The notes: generated by a model not told the origin, from the letters alone. DNA of 64,000 nt from Branchiostoma floridae (GCF_000003815.2 NC_049994.1:11877376-11941375); one strand, 5' to 3'. Shown: positions 14,330 to 25,968, counted from the stretch's first letter. Made by a program: numbers and translations.

Positions 14330-14339
14330 CTTGTCTACT

Positions 14340-14594
14340 TATTAAAGCAAAGTAGTCCGTACAATCTCCATTTATGTAGCCCTTGGGCCACACATTTGTG
14401 CAAGCCACTACAGCAGGGGGTCCGCTGGTAGTGATGTGTGTTTAACTCCCATACTCTTCCTCATTTAATAAGTGCTGTGTGTTAAGCAGGGAAAGCAGAA
14501 TGTACCATTTTTAAAGTCTTTGATATGACTCGGCCGGGGATCGAACTCACGACCGAATGCAAGGCAAACGCTCAACACGGCCATTGCGCCGGTC
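14340..14594 (-). mobile_element. tRNA-derived SINE with 10-bp target duplication
   Basis: On the minus strand the element starts at about 14594 with GACCGGCGCAATGGCC, a tRNA-like A box (TGGCCGTGTTGAGCG), and then a B box (GAGTTCGATCC) about 40 nt on. This is the internal Pol III promoter of a tRNA-headed SINE. A non-tRNA body of about 200 bp follows. The element is bracketed by the direct repeat CTTGTCTACT at 14330-14339 and 14595-14604, the expected target-site duplication. There is no coding capacity; mobilisation would rely on a LINE in trans. The family name is not certain. Confidence 0.75.
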
Positions 14595-14604
14595 CTTGTC
14601 TACT

Positions 14605-15095
14605 CAAACTGCATTAGAAGCCACGTCAAATTTTCTTCATCCTAACTTTCTCCACCAGATGAAGCACGTTGGAGTGACCTCCAATCGATGCTTCAAGTGA
14701 CCCTCCCCGGGAAAAGGCCACTCAAGATCTAAAAGTGTGCCCATTAAGGAGTTCCCCGCAGAAAACAAACCCAAAACGGCATCTACAAACATTAAGGGTG
14801 AAAGCTGTTTGGACGTTGAGCTGAGGGCGTAAAAGCTCACAACCTTTCTTGAATATCAAACACCACGTTCAGGTTTCAATGTTTAGGAGACGCAGGGTTG
14901 AAATTTCCGGAACTTGAAATATCTTGAATATCATTATAGATCAAGCCCCTGTTTGGGTTTGTTTGTTTGTTTCTCATTCGACACATACTTAATTTGACGT
15001 CGTCTAGGGTCGTCGTAAACCGGTAAAAACGTTAGCGGTCAGAAGCCGGAGTACATTACGAATATCTATTGTCCTTCTGGATTAATTATTTTTCT
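14605..15095. other. Intergenic, nothing recognised
   Basis: Short frames only. A GTTTGTTTGTTT simple stretch is present near 14957-14970. Confidence 0.5.
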
Positions 15096-15100
15096 AGCAA

Positions 15101-15750
15101 AGTCCCTGTAACCGCGACCAAAAATGTCGATTTTTAAAAAAGTGTCGCAAACTATGGTACCATTCAATAGGCCTCTTGGTGGGGAAATGAACACTGCAAT
15201 CCGTTTTCGGATTACATGCGTTGTTGGCGAGTTATTCGCGTTTAAGGCTAGGGTCCTGTAACCGCGACCAAAAATGTCGATTTTTTAAAAGTGTTAGAAA
15301 TAGACAAACTACGTTACCATTCGATAGGTCTCTTGGTGGGGAGTTGAACACTGCAATCCGTTTTCGGACTGCATGAGTTGTTGGCGAGTTATTCGCGTTT
15401 AAGGCTAGGGTCCTGTAACCGCGACCAAAAATGTCGATTTTTAAAAAGTGTTAAGAAATAGACAAACTACGTTACCATTCGATAGGTCTCTTGGTGGGGA
15501 GTTGAACACTGCAATCCATTTTCGGATTGCATGCGTTGTTGGCGAGTTATTCGCGTTTAAGGCTAGGGTCCTGTAACCGCGACCAAAAATGTCGATTTTT
15601 AAAAAGTGTTAGAAATAGACAAACTACGTTACCATTCGATAGGTCTCTTGGTGGGGAGTTGAACACTGCAATCCATTTTCGGATTGCAAGCATAGTTGAC
15701 GAGTTATTGGCGTTTAAAGTTAAGTCCCTGTAACCGGGACCGTAAACATC
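15101..15750. repeat. Satellite-like tandem array, about 157-bp unit, four copies
   Basis: The anchor CCTGTAACCGCGACC recurs at about 15105, 15255, 15412, 15570 and, as a truncated or diverged copy, 15727. Periods are 150, 157, 158 and 157 bp. Each unit also carries AAAATGTCGATTTTT, GGTCTCTTGGTGGGGA and TTGGCGAGTTATTCGCG. The inner copies are nearly identical and the outer ones more diverged, typical of unequal exchange. A G-run follows at 15753-15761. Confidence 0.9.
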
Positions 15751-15761
15751 TAGGGGGGGGG

Positions 15762-16653
15762 GCGTGGGGCTAATCATGTGAGAAATACAAAACAACTACA
15801 TAATCTTATCCCTAAGTTACATAAGATACATGTTTACATTATTATCGTAAATATATCATTTTCTAAGTTAAACTTACATAACATATAATGTCATTGATAG
15901 TATTCAAGCATTCCTGAAATGTTATGTTAAGAATTAAAATGAGTGATGTCATTTTCCCTAAATAACTGTTTGTCTATCTTCTATCTATGATAGAAATAAC
16001 ATCTAATAAGTATGTCGATAAAAGTAGAATAAACCTCCGTCGTTAGTATTTGCAGTAGTACCTCCAAATATCACTAGGAGGCGCTTCGGAATAGTGCAAA
16101 AATCGGGGTTAACGTATCTACTGTATCCCTGAGAACAAGGAGGTTAAAATCAAGAATGATACTCGTAACGTTTCGTTACAATAAGATGCCTGGTTACAAT
16201 AAACAACTACACAATTTTTTGGCATTTCTGATTTCATAGTATCCAAATGGATCTTTAAATGCTAGAAATGCCATTAAATCTAGCCAAATACCCTAAATAT
16301 AGTTTTTAAAAACATTTAGTAGTGATGCTTTCAAGTTGATAAACGTATATCATCGCCACCACTAAACATATTTACAAGAACATGCATATGAACAAAATGC
16401 ACTTACTAAACAAACACAAATTGATATCAAGTTGTAACAAAACATAATAAACGTGTAAGAGACACATAATACAAAACAACATGTATTTGAAAGCGCAAGT
16501 CCGAATCCTCACCCGATGGAAAAATATCAAATAGTACACACTCAACGTTAACCTTTAAAAAATCAGGAGTTAAGCGTTTGGTAACGAATACTTTGCTAGT
16601 AATCCAATGGACACATGTTTAAATCCAGTGAGTAGAACGTCGTTCGTCTCCGT
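15762..16653. other. AT-rich flank 3' of the KCTD-like gene
   Basis: This is downstream of the stop codon of the minus-strand KCTD-like gene and probably contains its 3' untranslated region. I did not find a clear AATAAA on the minus strand close to the stop, so the transcript end is not placed. Confidence 0.4.
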
Positions 16654-18551
16654 TCAACCAATTGTGAATATGACCCCGTATACGCCACAGTACACGTCCA
16701 AAGTCATGAGATCGGACCAGACGGACTTCTTGCCCTGCTCTAAAGAAAACTTGCAAGTCTCCAGCTCTGTACTGACCTCGTACCCTCGCTTCTGCAAGTA
16801 CTGCTGCACCAACGCGACTCTTACGCCAAGGTCGTCGGAGCAAAGAGGTTCGATACAGTCCTTGTTGTCGCCTTGCAGGCACTCGTGTGTCTGCCAAGAC
16901 TCGTTCTCGAGAAATCTCGCGGGAACGATGTCGGGTGCTACGTCACCGATTTTACTTCTAGCCTTCCAACCGCTGTCCATCAAAAGTGCTACCTTTGTAG
17001 TACCGGTAATGACCGCAGGTAAAGCCATGAGAACTCTTTCTGCTAGCATCTCGATGTCTTGAGACTTGAAAAGTTGCTCCTTGAAGGCTATCTCCTCGCG
17101 GACATCTTTGAATTGAGCAAGTTTGTCTGCAAGAACCTGGAGACCGAAGTACTGCGCTTCTATGTACACCTCCCGGGCATAGTTAGGTGGTGGCAGCTTA
17201 GCGTGTCGCAGGAACTCCAGAATGTGCGCGAAGGCACGTCCATCCCTGCATGCAACAGCAATTTTGTCATTAACGTAATAAATACTAAAAGACACATAAC
17301 AGTAGAAGAGTAAACACCAGTAACCGTTCAATGGTTTCTTTTTGTGAGCGTACTTATGGTTTGTTTGAACATTTGTTTATTCATGAAAGATCAAATTTGC
17401 CCGCAGGTCGCTTTTTTTTAGTTGCCTTCATGGGGGAAGGGGTAAAACAAAGTATAAAATAGAGATACAGTTTACATCATCTGGAGTCCGGATCCAAATA
17501 CGTCTATACACAATACACGTCTTAGAATAAAATATTCCGCTAATTACCTGTCGATGAAGTAACAGCCGTCCTTGTCCCTCTCTACCTGGTGCCGCCCACT
17601 GAACATGGCGGCCAGCATGGAACCCTCGTCCCTCACCAGGGTGGACAGGAAGGTGGAGAAATGCCGACCTCCGACGTTCAGCGGCACCACTTTCGGTAAC
17701 TGAGAACAGGACAACATTTAACTCTGTTACGAATGAAGGTGTGGAAAAGGCAAATTTGTTGTGGTGTTGCGTACAGGCCAGGAATGAAGAAAATGTTGCC
17801 ATGTGGTGTAATAGCCGGCTTGAAAAATGTCTGTTAGTGCCTAGTAATCCAGACGTATCACTAGTTCCGTACGCGTAGTTTACGTATTTATCGGGCATGA
17901 CACGACGAAGAAGAAGAATCGGGCATTATTAGCCTCCATAGCAGGCTCTCTATGGCCTTTTATTGGCTCATAATACGCTTTTGCTGGCCATTTCTTTTTG
18001 TACTGGGTCACTGATTGCTGCAGGGCCGGCAGTCAGAAAAGGCCAGCAAACAGAGACCCAGTACAAAAAGAAATAGCCAGCAAAATTGTATTATGAGCCC
18101 CCCAAAAAGGCCCTAGAGAGCAGTGCTATGGAGGCTAGGGCATTATAAATTATGTAGGTACCTGGTTTTCCATGATGATCTATAAATGTGCCTTCTACTG
18201 ACGTTTGGTGATCTGTGCACTTCAAGATCCCACTCCAAAACCAGCCCAATTCTTCACACAAGCCTCGTCTATCTGCAAAAACAAAACATTTGTCAAGCCC
18301 GGGACAAAATTGCAAATGAGACATACACACATGGACAGTGGTGTCACAACTACTATTATTACAACGCCACCACACCAGTGATCACGCAACAATTATGAGC
18401 TGTTAAATTTTAGACATAAACAGATAAAAACTGGTATTATGTACACGGTACTGCACATCAATACATTATAAGCAAAGAAAGCGGTAAGTCAGTGCAATTG
18501 CTCACCGAATATTGTCGAACTATTCCTTCTTGCAACGGAGAGAGGTCGGAC
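16654..18551 (-). CDS. KCTD7-like BTB/POZ protein, 5'-partial
   Basis: Four minus-strand exons: 18551-18506, 18272-18162, 17689-17548 and 17245-16654 (stop TGA at 16656-16654). They join in phases 0/1, 1/1, 1/2 and 2, with good GT-AG borders and no internal stop, giving 296 residues so far. The BTB/T1 domain begins at VVPLNVGGRHFSTFLSTL, continues through SMLAAMFSGRH and GCYFIDRDGRAFAHILEFLR, and ends near EAQYFGLQVLADKL. This pattern matches KCTD7/KCTD14-type proteins, which oligomerise through BTB and usually act as CUL3 ubiquitin-ligase adaptors in the cytosol. The roughly 160-residue C-terminal part has no motif I recognise. The third exon could instead begin at 17699 (stronger pyrimidine tract), which would need a phase-0 upstream exon and would exclude the first two exons here. 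The initiator ATG was not found. Confidence 0.75.
17930..18137. mobile_element. Foldback MITE in KCTD-like intron, 9-bp target duplication
   Basis: The two halves are inverted copies for about 80 bp each, starting TAGCCTCCATAGCA at 17930 and ending with its complement at 18137. Both arms include TTTCTTTTTGTACTGGGTC. GGGCATTAT flanks the element at 17921-17929 and 18138-18146, giving an 8-9-bp target duplication, which suggests a hAT- or Mutator-type non-autonomous element. There is no coding capacity. It lies in the intron between the 111-bp exon and the BTB exon. Confidence 0.8.
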
Positions 18552-20225
18552 CTGCAAATAAATGAGTGTACGCAGTACATAAACTCGCTTGCAGCAATAC
18601 TGGCTGATACGAAAGCGACCCAACTGGCCACTCTTCTGTCTGGACCCTTGATTGCGTCATGTAAACATTACGGGTCATGGGAACACATGGGGTCAAGTAA
18701 ACACTAGCGGGGGTCACGATAACGCTTGAGGTCATACAAACAAAAATGGAACATCTTTAACAGTATCGGGACGGTTCAGTGCTGATCCGGGCCATTCCAA
18801 AAAAAAAACCCTGAGGGGAGTATTTGGAGAAAGGTACATCACATTTTTTTGGAATGGCCTATTGTAACACAGGTCACTCCCTAATAATGCAAAATAGCCC
18901 GGGAGGATTAGGGCCGGCCTGGAATAAAACGAATTTCAGTAATTGGGTTTTGCCCCTTATGATTAGTAAACGAATTGTGTTTTTTTAAGACTACAACGTT
19001 TTAACTCACCAGTTATTCCCATGTTTTGTACCGTGTTGTTTTTCCGGTATAAATGCCCGGGATCGTACTGCCACCGAGGAGCTTTTGGTAGGTCAATTAG
19101 ACATTATTTTGTAGCTTCTGGTCATGTAATTACCAAGGAGGTCTTTATGTAACCTCCTTGTAATTACTAATAAATTTCCCACCCTTTTCTTCGTCCAGCT
19201 CACAAGAAACACAGACAGAAGACAAAATACAAAATTCATATATGTAGCCATAGCAGCTAGCATTCACGACGCCGTGCCGTTACGTACGTTAGCCTCTGCC
19301 TTGTTTATCCGTGGTATCCCTTACCCGTAATTCCCATGGGGAATACAGTGATCACATAGCGCAGTCTCCACGTGATACCTTTGGGCGGGCGTTTCATCAT
19401 TTATAACGGTGTACCTTTTGGCCAGGTGTACCTGACAATCTTTCTATGTACTATGTAGTCCCATTGTAATAAAGCATTTTGCAGCCAGTCGACGTTGCAA
19501 AACAAGAAGCAAAATAGCAATCATACCAGATGTGTATTGCACGCAAACAATGCAACAGAAGCTAACCCCCCCCCCCCCCAGGAGTCCCCTACGTCGCACA
19601 AAAGCGGGCTAAAATATTAACAATTACCTAATAGCAAATAAGACACAACACACTTCAGCTGTTACCCACTGAACAATGAGAGATCGTCGATACTTACTAA
19701 ATTATGTAGATCCCGGCGTATCTATAATCGCCAACACGTATTCCAGTGGCCCGCTCAGAAATAACGAACCTCTTGACCTCAGATGCAGAGATGGAGAGTC
19801 CTTTAAAGGGATCTTGTACCGTTGCATTGGTAGGCGAAGGTTTGAAATCTGATAAAAGGGGTAGATCGGCTTTTCTAGGACTAGGCTGTTTGTAGAGGGA
19901 TTCTTTTGTCAATTTTGCAACAGAAAAGCCACGCCCCCAGATGACCTAGATAAATGGACGCATCCAAATGAGTCTAAGAAATAGGGGTGACGGCATTCGT
20001 ATCATTTTAGCCTCTAGTTTCACTTTGTATAGTACTCATGAATGAACCCGAAACATTCCACAACGGTTATGGCTTTTGCCACCTTGACCTGCACTGTGTA
20101 CTAATATTTCTGGCAAGCGCTAACTAGAATTGGATCCGGATTTTAGATTTTTCCGCAATGAAACATCGGAATGCAGTTTGAGTTCTTGTTGACAGATGTC
20201 GCTTTTGCATAAACAGAGGGTTGGG
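18552..20225. other. Upstream of the KCTD-like gene; first exon not found
   Basis: The missing 5' exon or exons should lie here or beyond. A minus-strand frame at 19912-19697 has plausible coding composition and ends near a good donor (GTAAGT at 19697-19692), but it has no ATG and its phase does not join the known exons. A compact hairpin, arms 19126-19142 and 19151-19167, and a C-run at 19566-19579 are also present. Confidence 0.35.
18790..18861. mobile_element. Very short inverted-repeat element
   Basis: GGCCATTCCAAAAAAA at the left end is matched by its complement TTTTTTTGGAATGGCC at the right end, with about 40 bp between. It looks like a deletion derivative of a DNA transposon. The target duplication is not clear. 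Confidence 0.5.
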
Positions 20226-20229
20226 TATA

Positions 20230-20453
20230 CTGTAAATGTATTTAAGTTCGCGGGGATTTAAGTTCGCGGGGATTTAATTTCGCGGTAGCGGGAAAAAGGA
20301 CTCTTCGCGGTAGTTTTAAGTTCGCGGTAACACCATAGAATGCAGTCCAATACAATAATAGGAAAATGTTCGCGGTGGTTTTAAGTTCGCGGTGAAGCGG
20401 TCACCGCGAAAACCGCGAACATTAATCCACCGCGACCATTTGTATTTACAGAA
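20230..20453. mobile_element. MITE rich in TTCGCGG motifs
   Basis: The left end CTGTAAATGTATTTAAGTTCG is matched at the right end by an inverted copy finishing CATTTGTATTTACAG. The interior repeats TTTAAGTTCGCGG on one side and CCGCGAAAACCGCGAAC on the other. This motif style is common in marine invertebrate MITEs. A second, decayed copy of the left end lies at about 21208-21240. There is no coding capacity. Confidence 0.7.
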
Positions 20454-22220
20454 ATATAGTTTAGCAATATGGGTTGCTGTTATGGCATTCGCACAGCCTA
20501 GTTCGGCCTCAGAACACATTTTTACCTTCGTAAACAATCATGTAAACTTGTGCAGTTTGGTGAATGTCGCTAAGAGGCACTTATCGTCATGAAACGAAAT
20601 TTCGGCGTTTCCAGACAAGGAATCGTGATATAGTACAAATTTGGTCTATGGGGCCCGAAAACGTATACAGTAATTCAGTTTCGCTACAAAAAAATCTCCA
20701 GTCTTATAAACATAGAGAACTTTTGACTGTGTGGAAAGAAGGAAACATTAATTTACTGATTTATCAACGCTGATGTTATTCACCTGCTTTTCCGTTTTCC
20801 AAATGGACTTCCATGCACAAGCACGTGCCCCAAATGTCTGCATCTGTTTTCTATCTGTGCTCCGTGGCCCTAATGCCCTCTCCTGGGCATGACGTAATTT
20901 TTTTTAATTGACCTTGGCCCTGAGCAAACAAAGGAGGCTAACTACACTACAGAGATCCAGGCTTTCCCAGGCTAGATCATCTCGTTCAAACTCGGTACGG
21001 CAGCCAACGGTACAAAGGTAACAAACAAAGGAGGCTAACTACAGTGATCCAGGCTTTCCCATACAAGAAAGTCACGTTCAAACTCGGTACAACAGCCAAC
21101 AGCACCAAATCTTCGGCGACCCTGTCTTTCTGCAGTGCATGAGAATGCTGGCGTTGGACTGGGGTGTGCGTCCCCTGGTGAGTGTCATACGTCTTATTTA
21201 ACGTTACTGTAAATGAGAAATGTTCGCGATGGTTTAATGGTGGTTTGGAGGAAATGGTGTTTTATGTTCGGGGTTAAACTAAGGGGCAGATAGGCTTGAC
21301 GCAGGATAAAAAAAACGCGACAACCAAGAACATAAAACCATTACGAACCTCTTTTCACACTATTGCAATTACTGATCGCTGTCTCTTACAATAGATTGAA
21401 CCTCGTTGCTTGACAATCTTTCACGGTACAATTTATGGCAGCAAACAACTTACTTTAAAACCACAACAGTACAAGGCTAATATGCCCTACATTTAGAGCT
21501 GCAAAATGTTTCTGATCGATAATAGTATATGAGTTACACTATATCAATGTATGGATGATTTGGTCTCTTTTTACGGAATACGTCCTGTAGATATAGTACT
21601 GTGCACATTTTAAAGATATTTTCCTCCGCTTTATTTCAATTGGTTAATTGCCTCCGTGAAATAGAGGGCTTGTCAGCAAGATAGCTAGAGAGTAGAACGC
21701 AAGGATGGATTGTTTAAGTAGGGCGCTCCAGTGGCGTGTTATGGTACTGTAGCGGAAATTCCGTTTTCGATATTTTTTGTTATGGACTTGCTCTGGTCAT
21801 GATTTTTCAGTGGTTTTCAGCGCTTCTAGCCCCTCTAATTGCCTAGCTCTAGCCCACCCCAACCGTGTACACTAAACCACACCCAGTAACTTTCTAGCGA
21901 GGACCGGTCAACGACAATTACTACGGTGTGAATAGCCCGAATGAGTGGCGGGTCATTCTCACCCTGTCTATCATGTAAATGTCATACACTCACACCAAGC
22001 AGATACTGTGCGGGAGGTTCACACAGTTGATCTATATAACGTGTCCTCCTTGTTCTATTTCTAACGGTTAAAATTTTAACTTTGATGACCAAAAGGTGAA
22101 GAGACTAGAGAGATCTGACGACTTCAGATTTTTGAAATGATGGACCTGCCACAATTTTTGTCTCGTATTATCACGCGCTCCGTCATTTCAGTTGTATTAG
22201 CACACCTATTCACATAGAAA
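20454..22220. other. Intergenic; local 100-bp duplication, no gene
   Basis: Two diverged tandem copies of a roughly 97-bp segment begin with CAAACAAAGGAGGCTAACTAC at about 20925 and 21022. A single copy of the 23-bp motif that forms the large array downstream (TCTAGCCCCTCTAATTGCCT) lies at 21826-21845. No open frame with support was found. Confidence 0.5.
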
Positions 22221-22221
22221 T

Positions 22222-22301
22222 GTATCGTGGCGTAGTGGATTAACGGGTAGACTTTTTAACTTATGGTCTCGGGTTCGAATCCAAGTTGGTGTACTTTTTT
22301 T
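22222..22301 (+). pseudogene. tRNA-like Pol III element (tRNA pseudogene or SINE head)
   Basis: The A box TGGCGTAGTGG at 22228-22238 and a consensus-perfect B box GGTTCGAATCC at 22272-22282 are correctly spaced. A T7 run, the Pol III stop signal, follows at 22295-22301. The T stem has two mismatches and the acceptor arms do not pair, so a functional tRNA is unlikely. Confidence 0.6.
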
Positions 22302-22888
22302 CGATAATATTTCACTATTTATCACTTATACGGTCGTTCATATTGAAATTTTGCTTTCATAAGGCTTTGCTTCTTGTGTACATTCCATCATAACCTTTTC
22401 TGTGTATTCATTGAAATATATTGAAGTGATACTGGTAGTATATTTGTGAAACCTTACAGATCTGGCGGTGTGGTTTGCAAACATTCGCAACTCGTCTGTG
22501 AAAAGGAAACAAATGGAAGAGAGACCTTTCAGACAATCCTAGTTAAATAGGCACAATATATAGTCTCCATACATACGTAACGTTAGTTGTATTTCGAAAA
22601 TTGAACGTAACGTAATCATGGTACGTAGTTCTAACTCAGTACAAGGTAAGAATGTGGAATTACGAAATATAACGTTCGACTCCAAATAACTAGCAAACTA
22701 TTAAAAGACAGCTCAACGAAAAATCGTCATACAATAGGTGTGAACTAATCATCTCTGTCCCTCGCGTGCCGCTAGATCAGTACGTGGTAATTGGGTACTT
22801 TGCATGTGAACGAATCGACTTAAAGGCGTGTCGATCGTCGTTCTCGATAGAAATCTACTGGTTGTGTTTTAGTAACGACCCCCCCCCC

Positions 22889-24275
22889 CTAATTGCCTGA
22901 TTCTAGCCCCTCTAATTGCCTGAATCTAGCCCCTCTAATTGCCTGAATCTAGCCCCTCTAATTGCCTGAATCTAGCCCCTCTAATTGCCTGAATCTAGCC
23001 CCTCTAATTGCCTGAATCTAGTCCCTCTAATTGCCTGAATCTAGCCCCTCTAATTGCCTGAATCTAGCCCCTCAAATTGCCTGAAATTAGCCCCTCTAAT
23101 TGCCTGAATCTAGCCTCTCTAATTGCCTGAATCTAGCCTCTCTAATTGCCTGAAATTAGCCCCTCTAATTTCCTGAATCTAGCCCCTCTATTTTTCTGAA
23201 TCTAGCCTCTCTAATTGACTGAAATTAGCGCCTCTAGTTGCCTGAATCTAGCCCCTCTAATTTCCTGAATCTAGTCCCTTTAATTGCCTGATATTAGCCC
23301 CTCTAATTGCCTGAATCTAGCCCCTCTAATTGCCTGAAATTAGCCCCTCTAATTGCCTGAATCTAGCCCCTCTATTTGCCTGAAATTAGCTCCTCTAATT
23401 TCCTGAATCTAGCCCCTCTAATTGCCTGAATCGAGCCCCTCTAATTACCTGAAATTAGCCACTCTAATTGCCTGAATCTAGCCTGTCTAATTGCCTGAAA
23501 TTAGCCCCTTTAATTTCCTGAATCTAGCCCCTCTAATTTCCTGAATCTAGCCTCTCTAATTGCCTGAAATTAGCCCCTCTAATTGCCTGAATCTGGCCCC
23601 TCTAATTGCCTGAATCTAGCCCCTCTAATTGCCTGAATCTAGCCCCTCTAATTGCCTGAAATTAGCCCCTCTAATTTCCTGAATCTAGCCCCTCTAATTT
23701 CCTGAATCTAGCCTCTCTAATTGCCTGAAATTAGCCCTCTAATTGCCTGAATCTAGCCCCTCTAATTGCCTGACTCTAGCTATCCGATCACTTGAAATTA
23801 GCCCCTCTAATTGCATGAATCTAGCCCCTCTAATTGCCTGATTCTAGCCCCTCTAATTGCCTGAAATTAGCCCCTCTAATTTCTTGAATCTAGTCCCTCT
23901 AATTGCCTGAAATTAGCCCCTCTGATTGCTTGAATCTAGCCCCTCTATTTGCCTGAAATTAGCCCCTCTAATTTTCTGAATCTAGCCCCTCTAATTGCCT
24001 GAAATTAGCCCCTCTAATTGCCTGAATCTAGCCTCTCAAATTGCCTGCAATTAGCCCCTCTAATTGCCTGAATCTAGCCCCTCTAATTGCCGGAATCTAG
24101 CCCCTCTAATTGCCTGAAATTAGCCTCTCTAATTGCCTGAATCTAGCCCCTCTAATTGCCTGACTCTAGCTATCCGATCACTTGAAATTAGCCCCTCTAA
24201 TTTCCTGACTATTTCCTGAATCTAGCCCCTCTAATTGCCTAAGTCTAGCTCCTCTTATTGCCTTACTCTATCCCC
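22889..24275. repeat. Large minisatellite, 23-bp unit, about 60 copies
   Basis: Head-to-tail copies of TAGCCCCTCTAATTGCCTGAATC run for about 1.4 kb. The main variant is TGAAATTAG in place of TGAATCTAG, with others such as TTTCCTG and GCCTCTC. Variants recur in blocks: a rare segment CTAGCTATCCGATCACTTG appears at about 23776 and again 390 bp later at about 24166, or 17 units minus one base, so part of the array was copied as a higher-order block. A nine-base C-run sits just before the array. Confidence 0.97.
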
Positions 24276-25968
24276 TAGTTAGAAAGGATAATAAGGTTCG
24301 GTAATATTAGATTATGCAGAAACATGCAAGTGCTACCTACCTGAGAAATACAATATTGCATCTTTCAGCAGGTAAATGGGGCCAAGTTTAACTTGACGTT
24401 CCTTTACGGGTCAGGTCAGCTTTGGGTATTTATTTGTTTTGGCCGCCGCCTGGTGTTGTCAGTAGGCCCCTGACCTTCGTAAGGTCAGTAACCGCGCCTT
24501 GTTATCAAGTAACTGGTATGTTACTCCCTGAAGTTTGATACATCTGGATGCCGTTTACCTGGAGCAGTACCGAGATGGATATGGTCTAGTACGTTTGAGT
24601 TTTGCGTCCAAAATCGTAAACATTTGGGGTTTGAACTCCGATCAAGCTATCGGTGCTATCATGTGTACTGTTTAAAGTTGTTAGCCTTGGACTTGCAATC
24701 TGTTCTTTTGGAGGCTCAAAGTAGACAATCGTAGACAAAGATTTTAAGGAAAGCCACGCTTTGAGCACGTAAGCATTGAACTCGATGAGCCTGTTATTCT
24801 TCATTGCGTAAAGAAAGGCTAAGCCCGGTATGCGACAGTCTGGCACTCGCCTGTAGCAAATAGTATGAAACTTATTAAACGTCGACCCTGAATTCATGCC
24901 GTCTAGGCAAATTTAAGCAGACCCCTTCACAGAACTTGACGTCATAAGAAGAATCCCGGTAATGTCTGACTAAACAGTAACAGTTGGAACGGTATTGGAG
25001 TAGTATGAAACTAATTAAACTCCCCTTGACTTATGCCAGCTAAGCAAATTAAAAGAGAACCCTTTACAGAACTTGACGTCATAAAGAAGACTCCCGGTCA
25101 AGGTTGTGTGACCTTGGTTAATCTAATTTCTCACTAAACAGTAACAGTTGGGTACATACGTCAAGTTCTGTCTGTTGCTCAATGTAATGACTGAACAGCA
25201 CGTGAAAATGGTTAACCTTACTCTGGCAGTGTATTCATTTCACTAACGAGAAACTGCTGAATAAGCTTATAGTTAGCGGCTATGTTTTCTTGACGAAAGC
25301 AAGCATCTCAAAGGCGTCAAGTGAGGAGCCACTTGGAAGATGATATGAAAAGGCTGTAAGCCTGAATTTGTTGTTTGTGCGTGTGTGTGCGCGAGCACGC
25401 GCGCGTGCGTGTGTGTGTGTGTGTGTGTGTGTCGCTCTGTGTGTGTGTATTTGTGTAATATGCTATGCATATGACCCAAACCCACACTGGTGACATTTGC
25501 TATTTTTTTACATTATTCTGTTTTCTTTAGCCAGGGTGACCCAACTCAGTGTAACTAAGTCACTGCTTTACAGTGGGGCCCTGGATTACACAAAGTACAT
25601 GTCATATCAACAATACATAACATACAAATGATATAGACAAAAGACCGTTATCCATAATCATTCCGGTCGTGAGGTCAGTGTGTCGTGTGTCGCTCTGTGT
25701 GTGTCTGCATATGACCCAATCCCACACTGATGACATTTGCTATTCCTCCTGACCTTCGTAAACTGTTAAACAACGCGTTGTTTTTGGGGGGATACCTTGT
25801 CCCATCACGCAGTTCATCGTCCTGTAGACATATGGAAAACTTCACAGCATACGTTTACACAGTAGTTATGTCAACACTGTACCGGGTTGTGACTCGCTTT
25901 TAACCTCTGATTTGACAGTTAACACACATGCCACGTCTCTGGTGGCATCACTAAAGGTGCGCTTTTTC
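24276..25968. other. Intergenic with local duplications
   Basis: Two diverged tandem copies of about 150 bp (24862-25010 and 25002-25155) share AGTATGAAACT, ACAGAACTTGACGTCATAA and CTAAACAGTAACAGTTGG. A GT-rich microsatellite with interrupted GCGC lies at 25377-25450. The flank CATATGACCCAAxCCCACACT next to it recurs at about 25708-25745. No gene is supported. Confidence 0.5.

Noticed and set aside
16607-17062. 151-codon plus-strand frame
   Set aside because: Antisense shadow of the last KCTD-like exon, which has clear family motifs on the minus strand.
22222-22301. Functional tRNA gene
   Set aside because: A and B boxes and terminator are present, but the T stem is mismatched and the acceptor stem does not pair.
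22889-24275. CRISPR-like array
   Set aside because: Units are head to tail with no unique spacers, and the setting is eukaryotic; it is a minisatellite.
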